Shown here: positions 32,291 to 44,836 of the stretch, piece by piece
How the letters are laid out: each line of letters starts with the position of its first letter
Numbering within the stretch: position 1 is the first letter of the stretch
Assembly: GCF_949987515.2 (NCBI RefSeq)
Contig: NC_082684.1
Location: 17,413,701 to 17,477,700, forward strand
Direction: 5' to 3'
Length of the DNA: 64,000 bases
Source of the DNA: Delphinus delphis
Taxonomy: Eukaryota > Chordata > Mammalia > Artiodactyla > Delphinidae
The notes under the pieces: model-generated
Told to the model about the DNA's origin: nothing
What the model saw: only the letters and a program-made list of their open reading frames with translations
The model's database searches: none
Position numbers and translations under genes: made by a program

Positions 32291-35200
32291 AAATCAGCAG
32301 AATTTCAATCTTCAAATTATTTGTATATGAAAATTCAACTTATTTTCTTTATTTGCTCCCTTATACTAATTGATTTATACCATCCTACAGCAGAGAGACA
32401 CTTTTGTCATGCTGAATAAAAAATTCATTCATTCCCTCAGGGAAGATGACACTTGGTTATGTTGCTGAAAACCACGTCCTCTCTGAATTCAAGAACAGGA
32501 GAGGCAAATGTTCTGTTGCTAATAATTTGTGGTCTAGTTTTCACAGGTAATTAAGGTTCATGTTGAACAGTCATGGGGACCTTCCAATTAAGTAAAGACG
32601 GCACGAGGGTTTGTGGTCTGCAGGGATAAGAGGTGAGTGTGTAAGCCAGAGAGGCTTGGAAGGAAGGAAGAAGAGTTGCAAAACTTCACTGATGGGTAGC
32701 CTCAAGTAGTAAATTGTTTTGAGATGAAAACATCTGTCCAGAAAGTGTCAGAAAGAGTCTGGCTAACAGAAAGTCTACCGTGAGGAGGTAACTGCTTGCA
32801 TTCTCAGAAGCTCTAATGCCTTGGAAACTTCACCAACTGACTGGGCTGTTATAGAGGGAAAATTAATATCACCTGGATTAAGAAACTGGCCCAGTAAACC
32901 ACCCAGTCTCTATGTGGGATCAGACTTCCAGTTGTTTGCACCAAGCCTTCTTGTTGTCCAGCTGTTAAGTAGTAGGAACCATGGAAGGCAAACCGTGACT
33001 TTTCCAGCTATACCAGGGTCTAGCTGAGTTGGTGAAGGAAGTAAACTTCTTATTATAATAATAATAATAAGATGAGGTGGAAAGTTTTATCAGGATGTCT
33101 GAGCTAAAGGGAGTAACTGCAGGTAAGCTTAAACTTTAGCAATGAGCTTCCTGCCAAACGAGAAGGAAACTCTTTTATGTACTCTCTTTATATAATAATG
33201 ATTACATAATGAGAGATGCTTTTTCCTAGTGCTGCTACTTGTGTAGATCTACATATTAAAGGAACTGAATATCATAATGAATAATTTCTGAAGGAACTGT
33301 TTCATAAAAGATTCAGAATATTCTTCATATGACATGTTTTTAAATCTCTATTCTTGATATGAATCTAAGAGTACAATCAGAAAATTGTAGGTCTAGGAAA
33401 GTAGTTTGAAGGGAACTGAAAGAAAATGACATCAAGGTATTGAAATATCTGATTTTTCAGGAAGCTTTTTTTTAAGTCAGAATCTTTATTTTCATGAGAA
33501 AACTGAGCTAGTATATAAAATAAGCAGTATATACCATAGAATACACAACTCATATATGAAAGTATATATATAATATATAGAGTTATGTATGTTTGTACAC
33601 ATACACATATATGTTCTATACAACAAGAGAAAGCCCTTTCTGCTCTCTTTTTATTATTCTTTATATAACTTACCAATGTACCAGGTGTCCTTATAGCTGC
33701 AAATATATAGAGTGCCAACAAAAATGAAAATACCTTTTCACAGCTGAGACTTTAAGCAAGCAACAGCCAGTTACAGGTACCTTGGAGACTTGTATGGCGG
33801 ATTTGTTCTCCATGAGACACTGGATACTAACATTTGAAATAAAGTGACATTCCTTCAGGTTTGTAGCATCAAATACGTATACATTTGAGTTGAGTCTGGG
33901 TTCCCATAGCTTTCATCACATTGCATGTAGTAGAGAAACTGGAACTGTGGAAAATTCACTTAAAGAAAACAAAAACAGAGAAATGGAGAATACTCATAAC
34001 TAAGAGGAGTTTCATTTTCCCTTTTCTCCTCTCCACTACATAGCTGGATTCCAGCTGCTATTACACATAGAAAAATACTACAGTGGAAACAGAATAAAAA
34101 ATGAGAGGCCAAGCATCCGAGTGCCCACCCCTTCTGCTCTTGCAAGAAATTGATCATGATTACATGCATCTGATCTTAATGGATAGTCCCTGCTCTGAGC
34201 CCTGGGGAGAACGACCAAAGAGGAGAGGAAAAAGCAACTCAAGATCCCTGCCAAAATGCCAAAATGCCCTGAGGAAGAAATTGCTTCCTCGAGTTAAATC
34301 TGCAAATGATTTTGGCCTTGTGTTTATGTACAAAAAATAAGACAATTGTATTAATATCTAATTCCATTTATGCCCCCAGATAGTGGGGTATTCTATCCAA
34401 AATAAGTTACTAAGTTTTCATTTTAAATGCTCAGAAAATTACCATTTTGTAAAATTCCACTCAGATGGTCATACAAAAAAAAAACAATTAAAATTCATCA
34501 AATATTCAAGAAAAACATAGACTACATAGAAATATTATTATGAAGTCAGGTGACATAAACCCATCAGCTAACCTGAGAAATGTTAGACACCTTGAAAATA
34601 ATTTTTTTCAAGCCTGGGCTATATTTATCAAATTAAGTGAATACTATTTTTGTAAAAAACGATGGATGCTTCTAGAATAAGAAGAATATTTTTTAATTTA
34701 TTTTGAATTTTCCCCCTAGGAACTAAAATAGATTTGATGTTTTTATTTTGGCCACCTGGAGATACTGGGCAACCATATTGATGTTACATGCTGCTTCACT
34801 ATCCTCCACTCTGTATGGTATAAGCAGGGGTATGTAAATGTTATTAACACAGGGCTACAATTTGAGTCATCTTGCCTTGAAACACTGAATAAATAAATAA
34901 TATTCTCTTACAAAGAGAATTACTCATTTGCTAAAGAAAATAATTCGAATGGCTATGAAAGAAAATGTCTCTGGTTATAGTCTAGATGGAATAAGTTCCC
35001 AAAGTATTTTTTTATTCAGGCATATTCCAGTATTAGGGATTTGTGCTTTCTCTCTGATTTCCAGAGAAGTGTGTTGGGAACCTGAAAAAGAAAATGAGAG
35101 GATCTTGAGATTCGAATGTTCTGTTGGCAGCTGGGGCCTAGGAAGGACATGATCACCAAGAAGTTCCCTGCAGTGAGAAATGGATCAAGATTTTCAAGGA

Positions 35201-38035
35201 GCAATAATATTTGGCATTCTTCTTAAAGTTGTGTGCTGTTTATGCTCTAGTCTCCATTGCCTCCAAATGTTCACAAAACCTCTCATAAATTATGGACTTG
35301 TGTTCCTGGAGATTTGTGAGATAAGGGAAGAGGATAAAAATATCTTATCTCTAAAGCTGATCAACAGCAAAGTCAGGGGAGACTGAGGAGATAGGAGCCA
35401 ATATATACACATTGTAATTATTTGAAGTGTGTATACATTATATACAGTTCTTACAATGGGTCACAGATGCATAGAGTGATGCGTAGAGTCATCACAGGCA
35501 AGGACAGACTAGAGGGTGAACACGCAGACCTTAACCCAGAGAGATAATTCCCAGCCTGACAATCTCCCCTAAATCATGAAAAACCCTTTAGATAATATTC
35601 TATGGGGAAAAAAATCTGACCTCTTCCTATATACTCTCCTAAACTTAAAACATGAAGAGTTGTATCCCTCAAATCACTGGTTCAAATATAGGCCAGGCTA
35701 CTAAAATTATGCATCCAAAGAGATCCCATTTTCTGATTAGGTCTTAGTGAAAGAGTGTGCATATCTCATCACCAATTAATCACATAACTCCTTTGCTTAA
35801 GAATATTTTATCTTAGGAGCCGTTAATACATTCAGTAACTATAGAGTTTTCCATAAAGAAGAGTCCCACTTTGTGAATTAAGATAACTATAAGAGAAAAT
35901 GGTATTAATAGAATGATGCATATTTGTATTGATATGTAGATGAATTTTATGTATTTGACCCTTTACTGGCATTCAGTTTGAAAGGACTTTTACTTATTTA
36001 GTGTCCTTATAATTCTCTGATATCATTAACTAAAAATGTGCAGATATTTTATCAACATAAATAAAGATTTTTTTCTTCTTGCTTGACCAAAATTTCCAAT
36101 TAGGATTTAAGAAATTTGCAGAAAAAAGGCTGATAGATTAATTGTATTTTAATAGAATACTAAATTTCAAATAGAACAGTAGGATGTATAGGAAATGCAG
36201 CTCAATATAATACAGAGATTCATAATTCTTTGAGTTTTATTTTTAGAAAAAAATTAATGTTAAAAACCACCAACAATATATCATATTTACATAGATTCAT
36301 CCAATATCTATTAGTTTTACAGATAACTTTCCTGGAACTACAGTGATTCATTTTCATGTGAATATATGTTTAAAAAAGTAATCTTTATAACATTTTGTCA
36401 TAAACTTTCTTGCAAAATTTAACCTTTACATTTATAATAGCATTCAGTATTACTGAGCTAACAGTAATTCTGTTAACTGTCACAACCCTCAAAAGCAATG
36501 ACCTGGAAGTCTTGTTTATGCAATAATTTTAACCCTTCTAGCCACAGTTAGATGCCTTAAAATAAGCTTCCCACTTTTGCTTAAACTAGCACAAGTTTGC
36601 TTACATTGAGCGTACAAATTAATTGTGACGGTATGGAGAATCATTTATAGCAACTAAATTTCTAAGGCTTACCAAAGAATAATGCATTGAGATTAAGAAA
36701 GCAGACGTTCAACTAGGAAAAAAAAATCTTTCCAAACTGACCAGCCTCTAAAAGAAGACACAGAGGGGAGTTGAGGAGAATTCACATGAAGTCATTTCTG
36801 TATTTGAAGTGGATATTACAGCAATGCATCTCTCATCTCATCCCACTCAAAGACACAATCCAACCTGGATCTGTGTGAAACATGTGGGTATGAGATGAAG
36901 CAAGTCAAAGAGAGGAGAGACATATGGGGATCTTTGTTGTCCTGTCTTCTAAAGAGCCTAGGAAACCTGAACTGTATGCAAGACTATTTCTTATGTAATC
37001 ATTGAGAATGTCTTTTCCAATCTTTCCAGGAGTTTTTAAACTGAAGCTACAGAGTGAAATCTATATCCAAGGCAAATATAATACCTTTCAGTTCTGGAAT
37101 ATTCTTTCTTGACTCCAGATTTTACACATGTATTTGTGCTGGATGGTTCTAGTCCAACTATTTGTTTTAAAAATGTTAGCTAATAAAGCAGGCATCTGAA
37201 AGCTTGACTGAGTCTGGAGGACATTCTTCCAAGATGGCTAACATATTGCTAACAAGTTGATACTGGCTATTGACAGGAGGCTTCAGTTCCTTGTCATGGG
37301 TACCTCTCCACAGACTGCTTGAAAACCTTCAAGGCTTGGGAGCTGGCCTTAGTGTCTAGCTTCCTATAGAAGAATCATATGGTAGAGAGCAATGTAGAAG
37401 TAATATTATCTTCTATGACCTAGCCTAGAAAGTCACACATCATAAATACTGCAATATTTTCTTGGTTGAACAGGTTAGTCATATTAACTGTGGAAGGGAT
37501 AGCATTGTGGTATAAATACCAGATGGTGAGAATTACTATGGACCATCTTGGAGCCTGGCTATCACAATGGGTTAACAGATCAGGTTTCCATGCTAAGTAG
37601 GTCTGGTGGAAAGTTTTTCAAAATATGGACCCTCAACTCCATTCATACTCTCTTTTGTTAAATATATAGAACTGACTGCCTAATTTTCAAATATATAATA
37701 CAGTATAAGACTACAAACAATACATGAAGAGTCTTGCATTGACAAAATGTTTAAATATTTGGTCAGTAAGTTATTTTTGACCTCACGCTAGGTGCTGCTG
37801 GTAATTATTCTGAGTGTATACGTATATTTGTGTCATAATCCTCAGATACCTTTGCTACAAAATGGGAACTATCCAACTCTGTAATTCATCAACCATTTTC
37901 TCTTAACTTCATACTTTAAAAAATAAACATATAAATAGATTTGTAGCCCCTAGTCCCAACCCTCCCAAAAAGTTCTTCACAAATATAAAGAGAGATAATT
38001 AGGTACATTTTCTGCTTATTGATTTATTGTATATA

Positions 38036-38036
<1 letters not shown>
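32291..38036. other. 5.7 kb unique AT-rich DNA, no gene seen
   Basis: No supported coding exon. It contains a small (AAT)n at 33050-33071 and an AT/ACATA-rich patch at 33550-33615. The open frames on both strands (for example 33377-33721) encode low-complexity hydrophobic strings. Confidence 0.55.
33050..33071. repeat. (AAT)n microsatellite
   Basis: TTATTATAATAATAATAATAA, a short trinucleotide run. Confidence 0.85.

Positions 38037-38088
<52 letters not shown>
38037..38088. repeat. (TA)n microsatellite
   Basis: An almost pure alternating AT run of over 45 bp, preceded by a less regular TATAATATATTATA start. Confidence 0.95.
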
Positions 38089-38092
<4 letters not shown>

Positions 38093-38354
38093 CTATTCTC
38101 CAAGGAACAATTATCTCTCTTTTTATGTTATGCAGACCATACAAGAGCGGTTACTCAAGTATTGTGAATTAAAAAAAAGGGACAAGGGAACAAATCTTGT
38201 CAGTTTGAGGTTTCCATTTACATTTAACAGGAAAAAATAAAATAGATACTTCTTTGCTTTTAGCAGAAAGAAGGTTAATGAAAAAAATTCTGACTTGAGA
38301 CCAGGAAACATATGCCTATGCCTTGTTCCTAAATTATCTCTTGCATTTTTCAGG

Positions 38355-38363
38355 TTTGTGTGT

Positions 38364-38400
<37 letters not shown>
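38355..38400. repeat. (TG)n microsatellite
   Basis: TGTGTGTGTATG followed by an uninterrupted TG run to 38400. It lies about 270 bp from the (TA)n run. Confidence 0.95.
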
Positions 38401-38401
<1 letters not shown>

Positions 38402-39628
38402 AATTCTTAATTCTTTATCTTCTTTGTTCTGGGGAAACAGCCTCTATCTGGATCAGGAATTTTGATTGTTTGGTAATCAAGGTGGAACATCTTGGAATAA
38501 GTGGAGTTCCCCACTATGTGGCTTAAGGCTTCACTGTTTCTCAATTCCAACAAGAAAATGACAAAGTAAAATAATATCAACAACTACTAACTAGAGGTAT
38601 AATTCATTAGGTAAATGAATGTGATGAAAGAAACTTTGTAATATTAAATTTCTGTGAAGGTGTTTTAGTGCTAATACTAAGTATTTACCATACAGACTTA
38701 TGCCATTAAAAACAAAAAAACAGGTAAATAAAACAAAAACAAAATAAACAAAAGCTATTCATGAGAATAAGTCTGCTTTAAATATTCATGTCTTTACAAT
38801 TCACCAAGGGCACAGTTTTAAATTTTTTCCAAAAGTTGAGAATATATTGCATGAGCACTAAATTTTAAACTCTGAGTGAATTAGATTGAATTATAGTAAA
38901 TTGTGCTCTTCATTGAATACAATTTGGAATAAATATAAAGTATGAAATTTCTCCATAAAAGTTGGCGTATTTACATCTTTTGTACCAGTAATTAGGTAAG
39001 AATGGTTGTATCATGTCAAGCCTCTGAGATTTGGAGTTTTATCTGTTAGAAGAGTGAACAATTCCCAAATCAAATGGAATGGGAATTTTTTAGATCTAGA
39101 AAGTAAGTTCATACGAATCTAGGATAATGCTTCATGATTTTCTGAACAATTTGTTTTTCTTTATATAATTTAAATTAAGTTTAAATTAAGCTTATAAATC
39201 TTGTTAAGTTCTGGGGAACTACTGAATGAAATGCAGTGGAAAGGAAAAACATGACCTCTCTAAGACAGCACATACATCAATACTAATATTTGAAAGACGA
39301 CAGAAGCCACTCATGTTTACAGCATTTTCTATTATTTAAATGAGACCAAAAGTTATAGAGAAGAGAAACTCTCTGTCCTTTTAAAGTCTTCAAAATAATA
39401 TATGTCTTTTCATTGTATATATTTTAGTTATGCATCTCTGAGACTTAAAAATTTAGTTGGGAATCATGATTAAGTTCTGTGATTACATGGAGTACCAACT
39501 GCCAGAAAATAAAGTAACAAGAGAGACCTGAGGGACTTCAAAAGTAGGAGATAATCTCTCTTGAATTTTGAGAACACTGAAAAACTTGAACTTGTCACAT
39601 TGAAACTAATTCAAAGATGCACATACCT
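38401..39628. other. AT-rich DNA, no gene
   Basis: Nothing recognised. The repeated block TTTAAATTAAG near 39170-39190 is a short direct repeat. Confidence 0.5.
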
Positions 39629-39723
39629 ATATATATATACATATATATATACACATATATATGTATATATATACATATATATGTATATATATACATATAT
39701 ATATACATATATATGTATATATT

Positions 39724-39725
<2 letters not shown>
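39629..39725. repeat. (TA)n/(CATATATATGTATA)n compound microsatellite
   Basis: Alternating purine-pyrimidine text with phased CATATATATG and GTATATATATAC units, many of them self-complementary. It joins directly to a GA run. Confidence 0.93.

Positions 39726-39770
<45 letters not shown>
39726..39770. repeat. (GA)n microsatellite
   Basis: An uninterrupted AGAGAG run of about 38 bp followed by AAAGAGAGAG. Confidence 0.95.
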
Positions 39771-39771
<1 letters not shown>

Positions 39772-40549
39772 ATGTAAGTATATGTATAGTAGGTAAGTAT
39801 ATGTTATTTTGTTACCTCTAGTAATAACATTATATATAAGAATAGTTAACAAAATAAAACTGAGGCAAGCGTTTTTTGAACCTAAAACATCTTCAGGCTC
39901 ATTTTTTCTTTTACATCTTATAGCAGGCTAGGCTGTTTGTTCCAGAAGCCATCTCTATTTTCTCCATCTTCCTTGCTATCAAACCTCAGTTTTGTTCAGA
40001 TACTAGATTGAGAGTCCTTGATCTGAAGAAAAATAGGTCCATCCCTTTTTGCATCAGATCAGTGAGGTATTAAGAAGTCAGCTGGGGGAATTCTGGGGAA
40101 GATTTTTCTCTCCTGTTAAAAAAGAGAAAATCTCTGCTGAGCATTGCTCCTTTTTCTTTTTTTTTTTTCTTTTTTCTCCTTTGACTAAAGTTAAAAGAAC
40201 ACAAAGCTTGGAGATACTACAGTCAACTAGCAACCATGACAGGAAGGTCAAGAGAACTACAGAAATGCCATCCAGAGCTCCCACTGTGTCATTGCTCTTT
40301 TGATATAGAATCAATGCTAGCAAATGCTAATCTTGGGCTTTCAGATATTTTGAGAGAGTCCCTGTATTTTAATGCCACTGTAGCAGATGTGACTGTGCCC
40401 TGCCCATGCTCTCTACCACTTTAGCATGCACTGGCTTGATTTTAATTGACAAAATCTGTATTGTTTCCCTAAGAGCTTTCTCAGTTAATCAGAGCCCAAT
40501 TTCGCACCCAATTAGCAAACCAAAAGTGTTCAGGGGAACACTGTCATTT
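39771..40549. other. No gene; T-rich tract at 40150-40175
   Basis: Two overlapping open frames (40049-40424) lie here, but nothing supports coding. A poly-T/CTTTT tract is at 40150-40178. Confidence 0.5.
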
Positions 40550-40840
40550 CCACCTATAAGAGCAGACCTCAACCAATGACAGAAGGCAGTTGGTGTATAA
40601 ACACTTCCTTCTTGAGTGAAATAACTTGGTTTACACTAGTGCCCAGAGTTCCCTGCATGGCTAAGCTCTGGATATCTACAGTCATATTATTATTTGATAG
40701 CAACCCTTATTGGCTGACTTTCCATCCTGGTCTCACTTCTTTACCAGTGTTTCTTGGGATCACCTCCAAAATAAAGTAAATCTACTCTAATCTTTGCTTT
40801 AGGATTTTGTTCTGGGAAAATCCAAACTAAGACAGCTTTT
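40550..40840 (+). mobile_element. Possible old LTR-like repeat end
   Basis: TTTCTTGGGATCACCTCCAA, AATAAAGTAAATC, TTTTGTTCTGGGAAAATCCA and AACTAAGACAG recall the 3' end of an old mammalian interspersed repeat with a polyadenylation signal at 40770. The family is unresolved and the left end approximate. Confidence 0.4.
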
Positions 40841-41267
40841 ATGCATTGAATTTAAAAGATGCACATCTTTAATATGATTTTCCTCTTAGAGTTATAAATA
40901 TAAAGGGTTATTCTAGCAGTTGATGTTAAATATCATGCAGTATATTAGATTTTCTTTTTCTCATTTCCTATACAATGTGATTTAGTCTTCACTGTATCCC
41001 TTATTTATAATTAAGCATGTAAGCATTCCATTATCAATATAAGTAAAGGTTTTGTTTAAAATAGTATTTGGCTTCTATCCTCTGATGAGACCTCCATAAT
41101 TGCCTACTAAAATATCTTTGAAAGAAAAAATAAGTAAGGAAATAAGAAATGAAAAAATGGCAATAAACAATAGGACTGACAACTTACTTCCTGACTCTTG
41201 GAAGAACTCATTTAGTACGAAACAGATGCAAATGAATTATAAAAATATAAAATAAAAATTGGGTTTC
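40841..41267. other. AT-rich DNA, no gene
   Basis: Nothing recognised. Confidence 0.5.
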
Positions 41268-41712
41268 CTAGTGCTGCCACAATAAATTAACACAAATCTG
41301 GCAGCTTAAAACAAAAGAAATTTATTATCTCACAATTCTGAAAAACAACAAGTCCAAAATTGAGGTATCCAAACAGGTCTGAGGGAAAATATTTTCCATG
41401 CTACTCTTTTAGCTTCTGTTGGTTGCCAGTGATGTGATCCTTGGTGTTCTTTGGTTTATATCTCTGTTTCCTTCTTCACATGATCTCACTGTCTATATCT
41501 CTGTGTCTCAGATATCACTCTCTTTTCTTTTAAAAAAATACAAGTCATTGGATTTAGGATCCATTCTTAAATTCAAGATAATTTCATCTTGAAATCTTTA
41601 AATTTATCATATCTGTAAAGACCTTATTTCCACATAAGTTCATATTTACAGGTACTGGGGTTTAATATCTGAAATTAACTTTTGGGGGAATAAAATTCAA
41701 CCCACTACAATA
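41268..41712 (-). mobile_element. MaLR (MLT1-like) LTR, antisense
   Basis: CCTAGTGCTGCCACAATAAA, GGCAGCTTAAAACAAAAGAA, TTTATTATCTCACAATTCTG, GTTGGTTGCCAGTG, AGACCTTATTTCCACATAAG and AATTCAACCCACTACAATAG follow the reverse complement of a MLT1-type LTR end to end. It shares its block order with 58321-58752, a second copy in the same orientation. Both are diverged relics without an internal region. Confidence 0.75.
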
Positions 41713-41854
41713 GGTAAAATCAAAAATAGATAGATGCTGCATCTAAGGCAGAAAATACAGTGTGAGATGAAATCAGTAGGTGTATGATAAATAAGAGAAG
41801 TTCTCCCAGAAGGACAAAGAGTTCAGATGTGATTAAATAATAATAATAATAATG

Positions 41855-42260
41855 GAAAGACAACCTTTGAAATAAAGAAGGATCTGGAGAAGAGTGCAGA
41901 AAACAGAACAATTGAAATGGAAACAATACTTACAGATATAATTGAAGAAGAATTTCCAAAGATGAAAAAGACATCTAACTGTAGCTATGTGGATTGAAAT
42001 GCCTCATCATGAACCAGGGAAAATCAGTCTTGAGAAAGCCACTTGTCCTCCCATAAAATGTGAAAAGAAGTAAGCCTCGATCCACAATAACCAAATACAT
42101 AATATTAAAAATGGAATAAAAATCAAGCAAGTTTCAGGTTTCTCTAGCATATTAAATGCTAAAAGAGAAGTTAGATATTTGAGGGATCAATCCTATAGCC
42201 AAAGACTTTTCCTGCTAACAAAGTTACATCCCTTATTAAAGAAATTAAAAGAATCTCAGG
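41855..42260 (+). mobile_element. Ancient L1/HAL1-like ORF1 fragment
   Basis: GAATTTCCAAAGATGAAAAA, CATGAACCAGGGAAAATCAG, GAGAAAGCCACTTG, GGTTTCTCTAGCATATTAAA and CCTATAGCCAAAGAC follow the order of the C-terminal ORF1 region in old L1/HAL1 elements. No frame survives. Possibly one element with 43560-43990, later split by the SINE at 43030. Confidence 0.5.
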
Positions 42261-43016
42261 ATAATAATATTAACTGAATAGTGTCAAATGCAGTGGTTAA
42301 CTGTTAGCTAGCTTCAGTTCACTTAATTCCCGCACCAAGTTTATGAGTTAGGTAACATGGCCAGTCCCCCTTTTCTCAGAGAAGGGATGTGATGCTTAAA
42401 GAAGTCAAGAAATGTGGCTTATAATTAATGTTCTAGGTTATTTGTCTAGGAAAGAAATGGGGAATCATTTCTACCATATACCCTTTTGAAACTATTTCTT
42501 AAATCATAAAAGATGGACAAATAAAAATCAATCAAAATTAAAAATTTAAGATTTGCTGTTGAGTACTAAAACTGGTTATGTAATACAGTACTGATAATTG
42601 TCTAACTACAAATGCCAGTTTATACATTTGAAAGGGAAGATATAAAAGGAAAAAAATAATAATACTTTATTAATCAGAATAAGAATCTAATACTCCAAAT
42701 TAAAAAAAGACAATGGTGAATTTGATATTAAGTTTCAGATCGTACGAGTCTTAAAAGTATCCTGTTTAATTATTTTGTTATGATGAAAAAAGAAAGTTCA
42801 AGAATATTTATGAAGAACAAAGAGAACTACTAATAGACTTAAAAACAACAAACAGATCTTTCAGCCACTGAAGAAGAAAGAATTAAACAAAACAAAGTCC
42901 ACATTTTTGGAAAATTTAGCCTTTTAGAAAAATTTAAAGTCTCTTTTCATATTAACTAACAAATGGGTGCAAGAACACATATACATGCTCTTATGTTCAC
43001 ACAATTAGAGAGATTT
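42261..43016. other. AT-rich DNA between old LINE pieces
   Basis: Probably decayed LINE sequence too; no motif is firm and no gene is present. Confidence 0.4.
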
Positions 43017-43029
43017 AAAAGTTAAATAG

Positions 43030-43240
43030 GGGCTTCCCTGGTGGCGCAGTGGTTGAGAGTCCGCCTGCCAATGCAGGGGATACGGGTTCGTGCCCCAGTC
43101 AGGGAAGATCCCACATGCCGCGGAGCGGCTGGGCCCGTGAGCTATGGCCGCTGAGCCTGCGCGTCTGGAGCCTGTGCTCCGCAACGGGAGAGGCCACAAC
43201 AGTGAGAGGTCCGCGTACCGCTAAAAAAAAAAAAAAAAAA
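43030..43240 (+). mobile_element. CHR-type SINE with TSD
   Basis: GGGCTTCCCTGGTGGCGCAG start, GGGTTCGTGCCCCAG B-box region, GCATGCC-type core (CCCACATGCCGCGGAGCGG) and poly(A). TSD: AAAAGTTAAATAG at 43017-43029 and AAAAGTTAAGTAG at 43241-43253, 12 of 13 matching. The A box is TGGCGCAGTGG. This is the least altered copy in the window and retains many CpGs, consistent with a young age. Confidence 0.95.
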
Positions 43241-43559
43241 AAAAGTTAAGTAGGAAAAAGTTAAAAGAGTACCAAAAAATGAGTAAAATATAGCATGAAA
43301 TGTATTTTATCTTCCTATGCAGAAAGACTTCTACAAGACATGTATAATAGAAGAAATCAAAAGGAAAGTAAAGAAAAAGTTGACCAACAAAAATTGGAGT
43401 GTTTATCAAAGCCTACATAGCAAAAGTAAAAAGCAATTAGCAAATTAGAAGATGTATTTTTTGACTAACGTTGTAAAAAACTGATTAGAACCAAAAATAA
43501 AAATGAAGCACATGTAGATAGTCAAAAAGAATATTTAAACTCCAACAGAAAAAACATAT

Positions 43560-43990
43560 TTCAGTCAAAAGTAATTCAAATAAATATAAACAAAGTCAAG
43601 ATGGCCTTAATAATATGAGAATGTAAAATTAAACAAATAAACACCAGAGTACAATTTTCCTTTGCCAAATGGATAACAATTAAGAGACACTAGCCAGGGT
43701 GAGATCACCTAGGAATTGCTATATTGCTGTAGTGTAAATTGATAAAACTTTTCCATAAAGCAATATGATAATATACAGTAAAAGACTTTAAAATGTTAAC
43801 TTTAAAACTAAAATCAATTCTACATCTAGGAATTTATCCTATGGACATAATTAGAAACACAAATGAAGATTACTTGTTGAGGTGTTAATTGCTGCACTTT
43901 TTAAAAATAGCATACTATTTGAAGAAAATGTAGAAATATTCAATATATCAAAATGTGAATGACTGAATATTCAGAGTAATTTCCTTTTTA
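43560..43990 (+). mobile_element. Ancient L1/HAL1-like ORF2 C-terminal fragment
   Basis: GTGTAAATTGATAAAACTTT, CATCTAGGAATTTATCCTAT, GAGGTGTTAATTGCTGCACT and GTGAATGACTGAATATTC parallel the end of L1 ORF2, where younger copies read with TTCATTGCAGCTCTATTTAC. Strongly diverged; no frame. Confidence 0.5.
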
Positions 43991-44629
43991 TCTTTACACT
44001 TTTATATATTCTCTTGTTTCCAACCAACAGGTATCATCATTTCAGAGAGGTGAAACTAAAGTATTTCTCCCTTCTCCTCTTGCTCAAAATTGATATAGTA
44101 AAATAACATTAATATATTTATTCATTTTAATAATATGCTAGTTGTGCTTACCACTTGAGATAGATGATCTGAATTTATCATCACAGCAACATAATAAGAT
44201 AATTTTAAGATACTCATAAGAAGAGCAAAATGTAGTTCAGAATATTGAAGTCTCAGAACTGCCTGTGAATCTATACCTGTGTAATTCCACTTTACCAGGC
44301 AGTTTGTTGGTGCCTCCTGGGATTAAAGTTAACAAAAGGAAGTCACTTGCAATTATTTTACCTTGACACTCTACTCCCCAGGGGAACTCACTGGAGAAGG
44401 TGGTAGAAACCTTGAGATATATGCCTGACAGAATAGTTATTATAGCCCATTACCCAGAGGAAAAGCTTCCAGGTGTTAAAAATAACCTCCTTTTGCTCTC
44501 TCCAGATGGTGCCAGTCAATGGCAGCCAATGTATATTTAAGTGGGGGTGAGCCTGTAGGCTGACCAATGTGTTGGACAGCATTCAAAGAAAGCCAACTAC
44601 TTTACAAATATGTTTAAAAAATAGTACCT
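43991..44629. other. Unique DNA, no gene
   Basis: Nothing recognised. Confidence 0.5.
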
Positions 44630-44836
44630 GGGCTTCCCTGGTGGCGCAGTGGTTGAGATTCCCCCTGCCAAAGCAGGGTACACAGGTTCGTGCCCCGGTC
44701 CAGGAAGATCCCACATGCCGCGGAGCAGCCGGGCCCGTGAGCCATGGTCGCTGAGCCTGCGCGTCCGGAGCCTGTGCTCCGCAATGGGAGAGGCCACAGC
44801 AGTGAGAGGCCTGTGTACGGCAAAAAAAAAAAAAAA
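44630..44836 (+). mobile_element. CHR-type SINE
   Basis: GGGCTTCCCTGGTGGCGCAG start, AGGTTCGTGCCCCGGTCC B-box region, CCACATGCCGCGGAGCAGCC core and a 15-A tail. I could not define a clean TSD. Its CpG-rich core suggests moderate to young age. Confidence 0.93.

Noticed and set aside
39561..39852. Open frames of 85-86 codons on both strands
   Set aside because: They are translations of the TA/CA and GA microsatellites.
43030..43110. tRNA-like head with A and B boxes
   Set aside because: The tRNA-derived part of a SINE; the cloverleaf is not intact and the copy is followed by the SINE body and poly(A).
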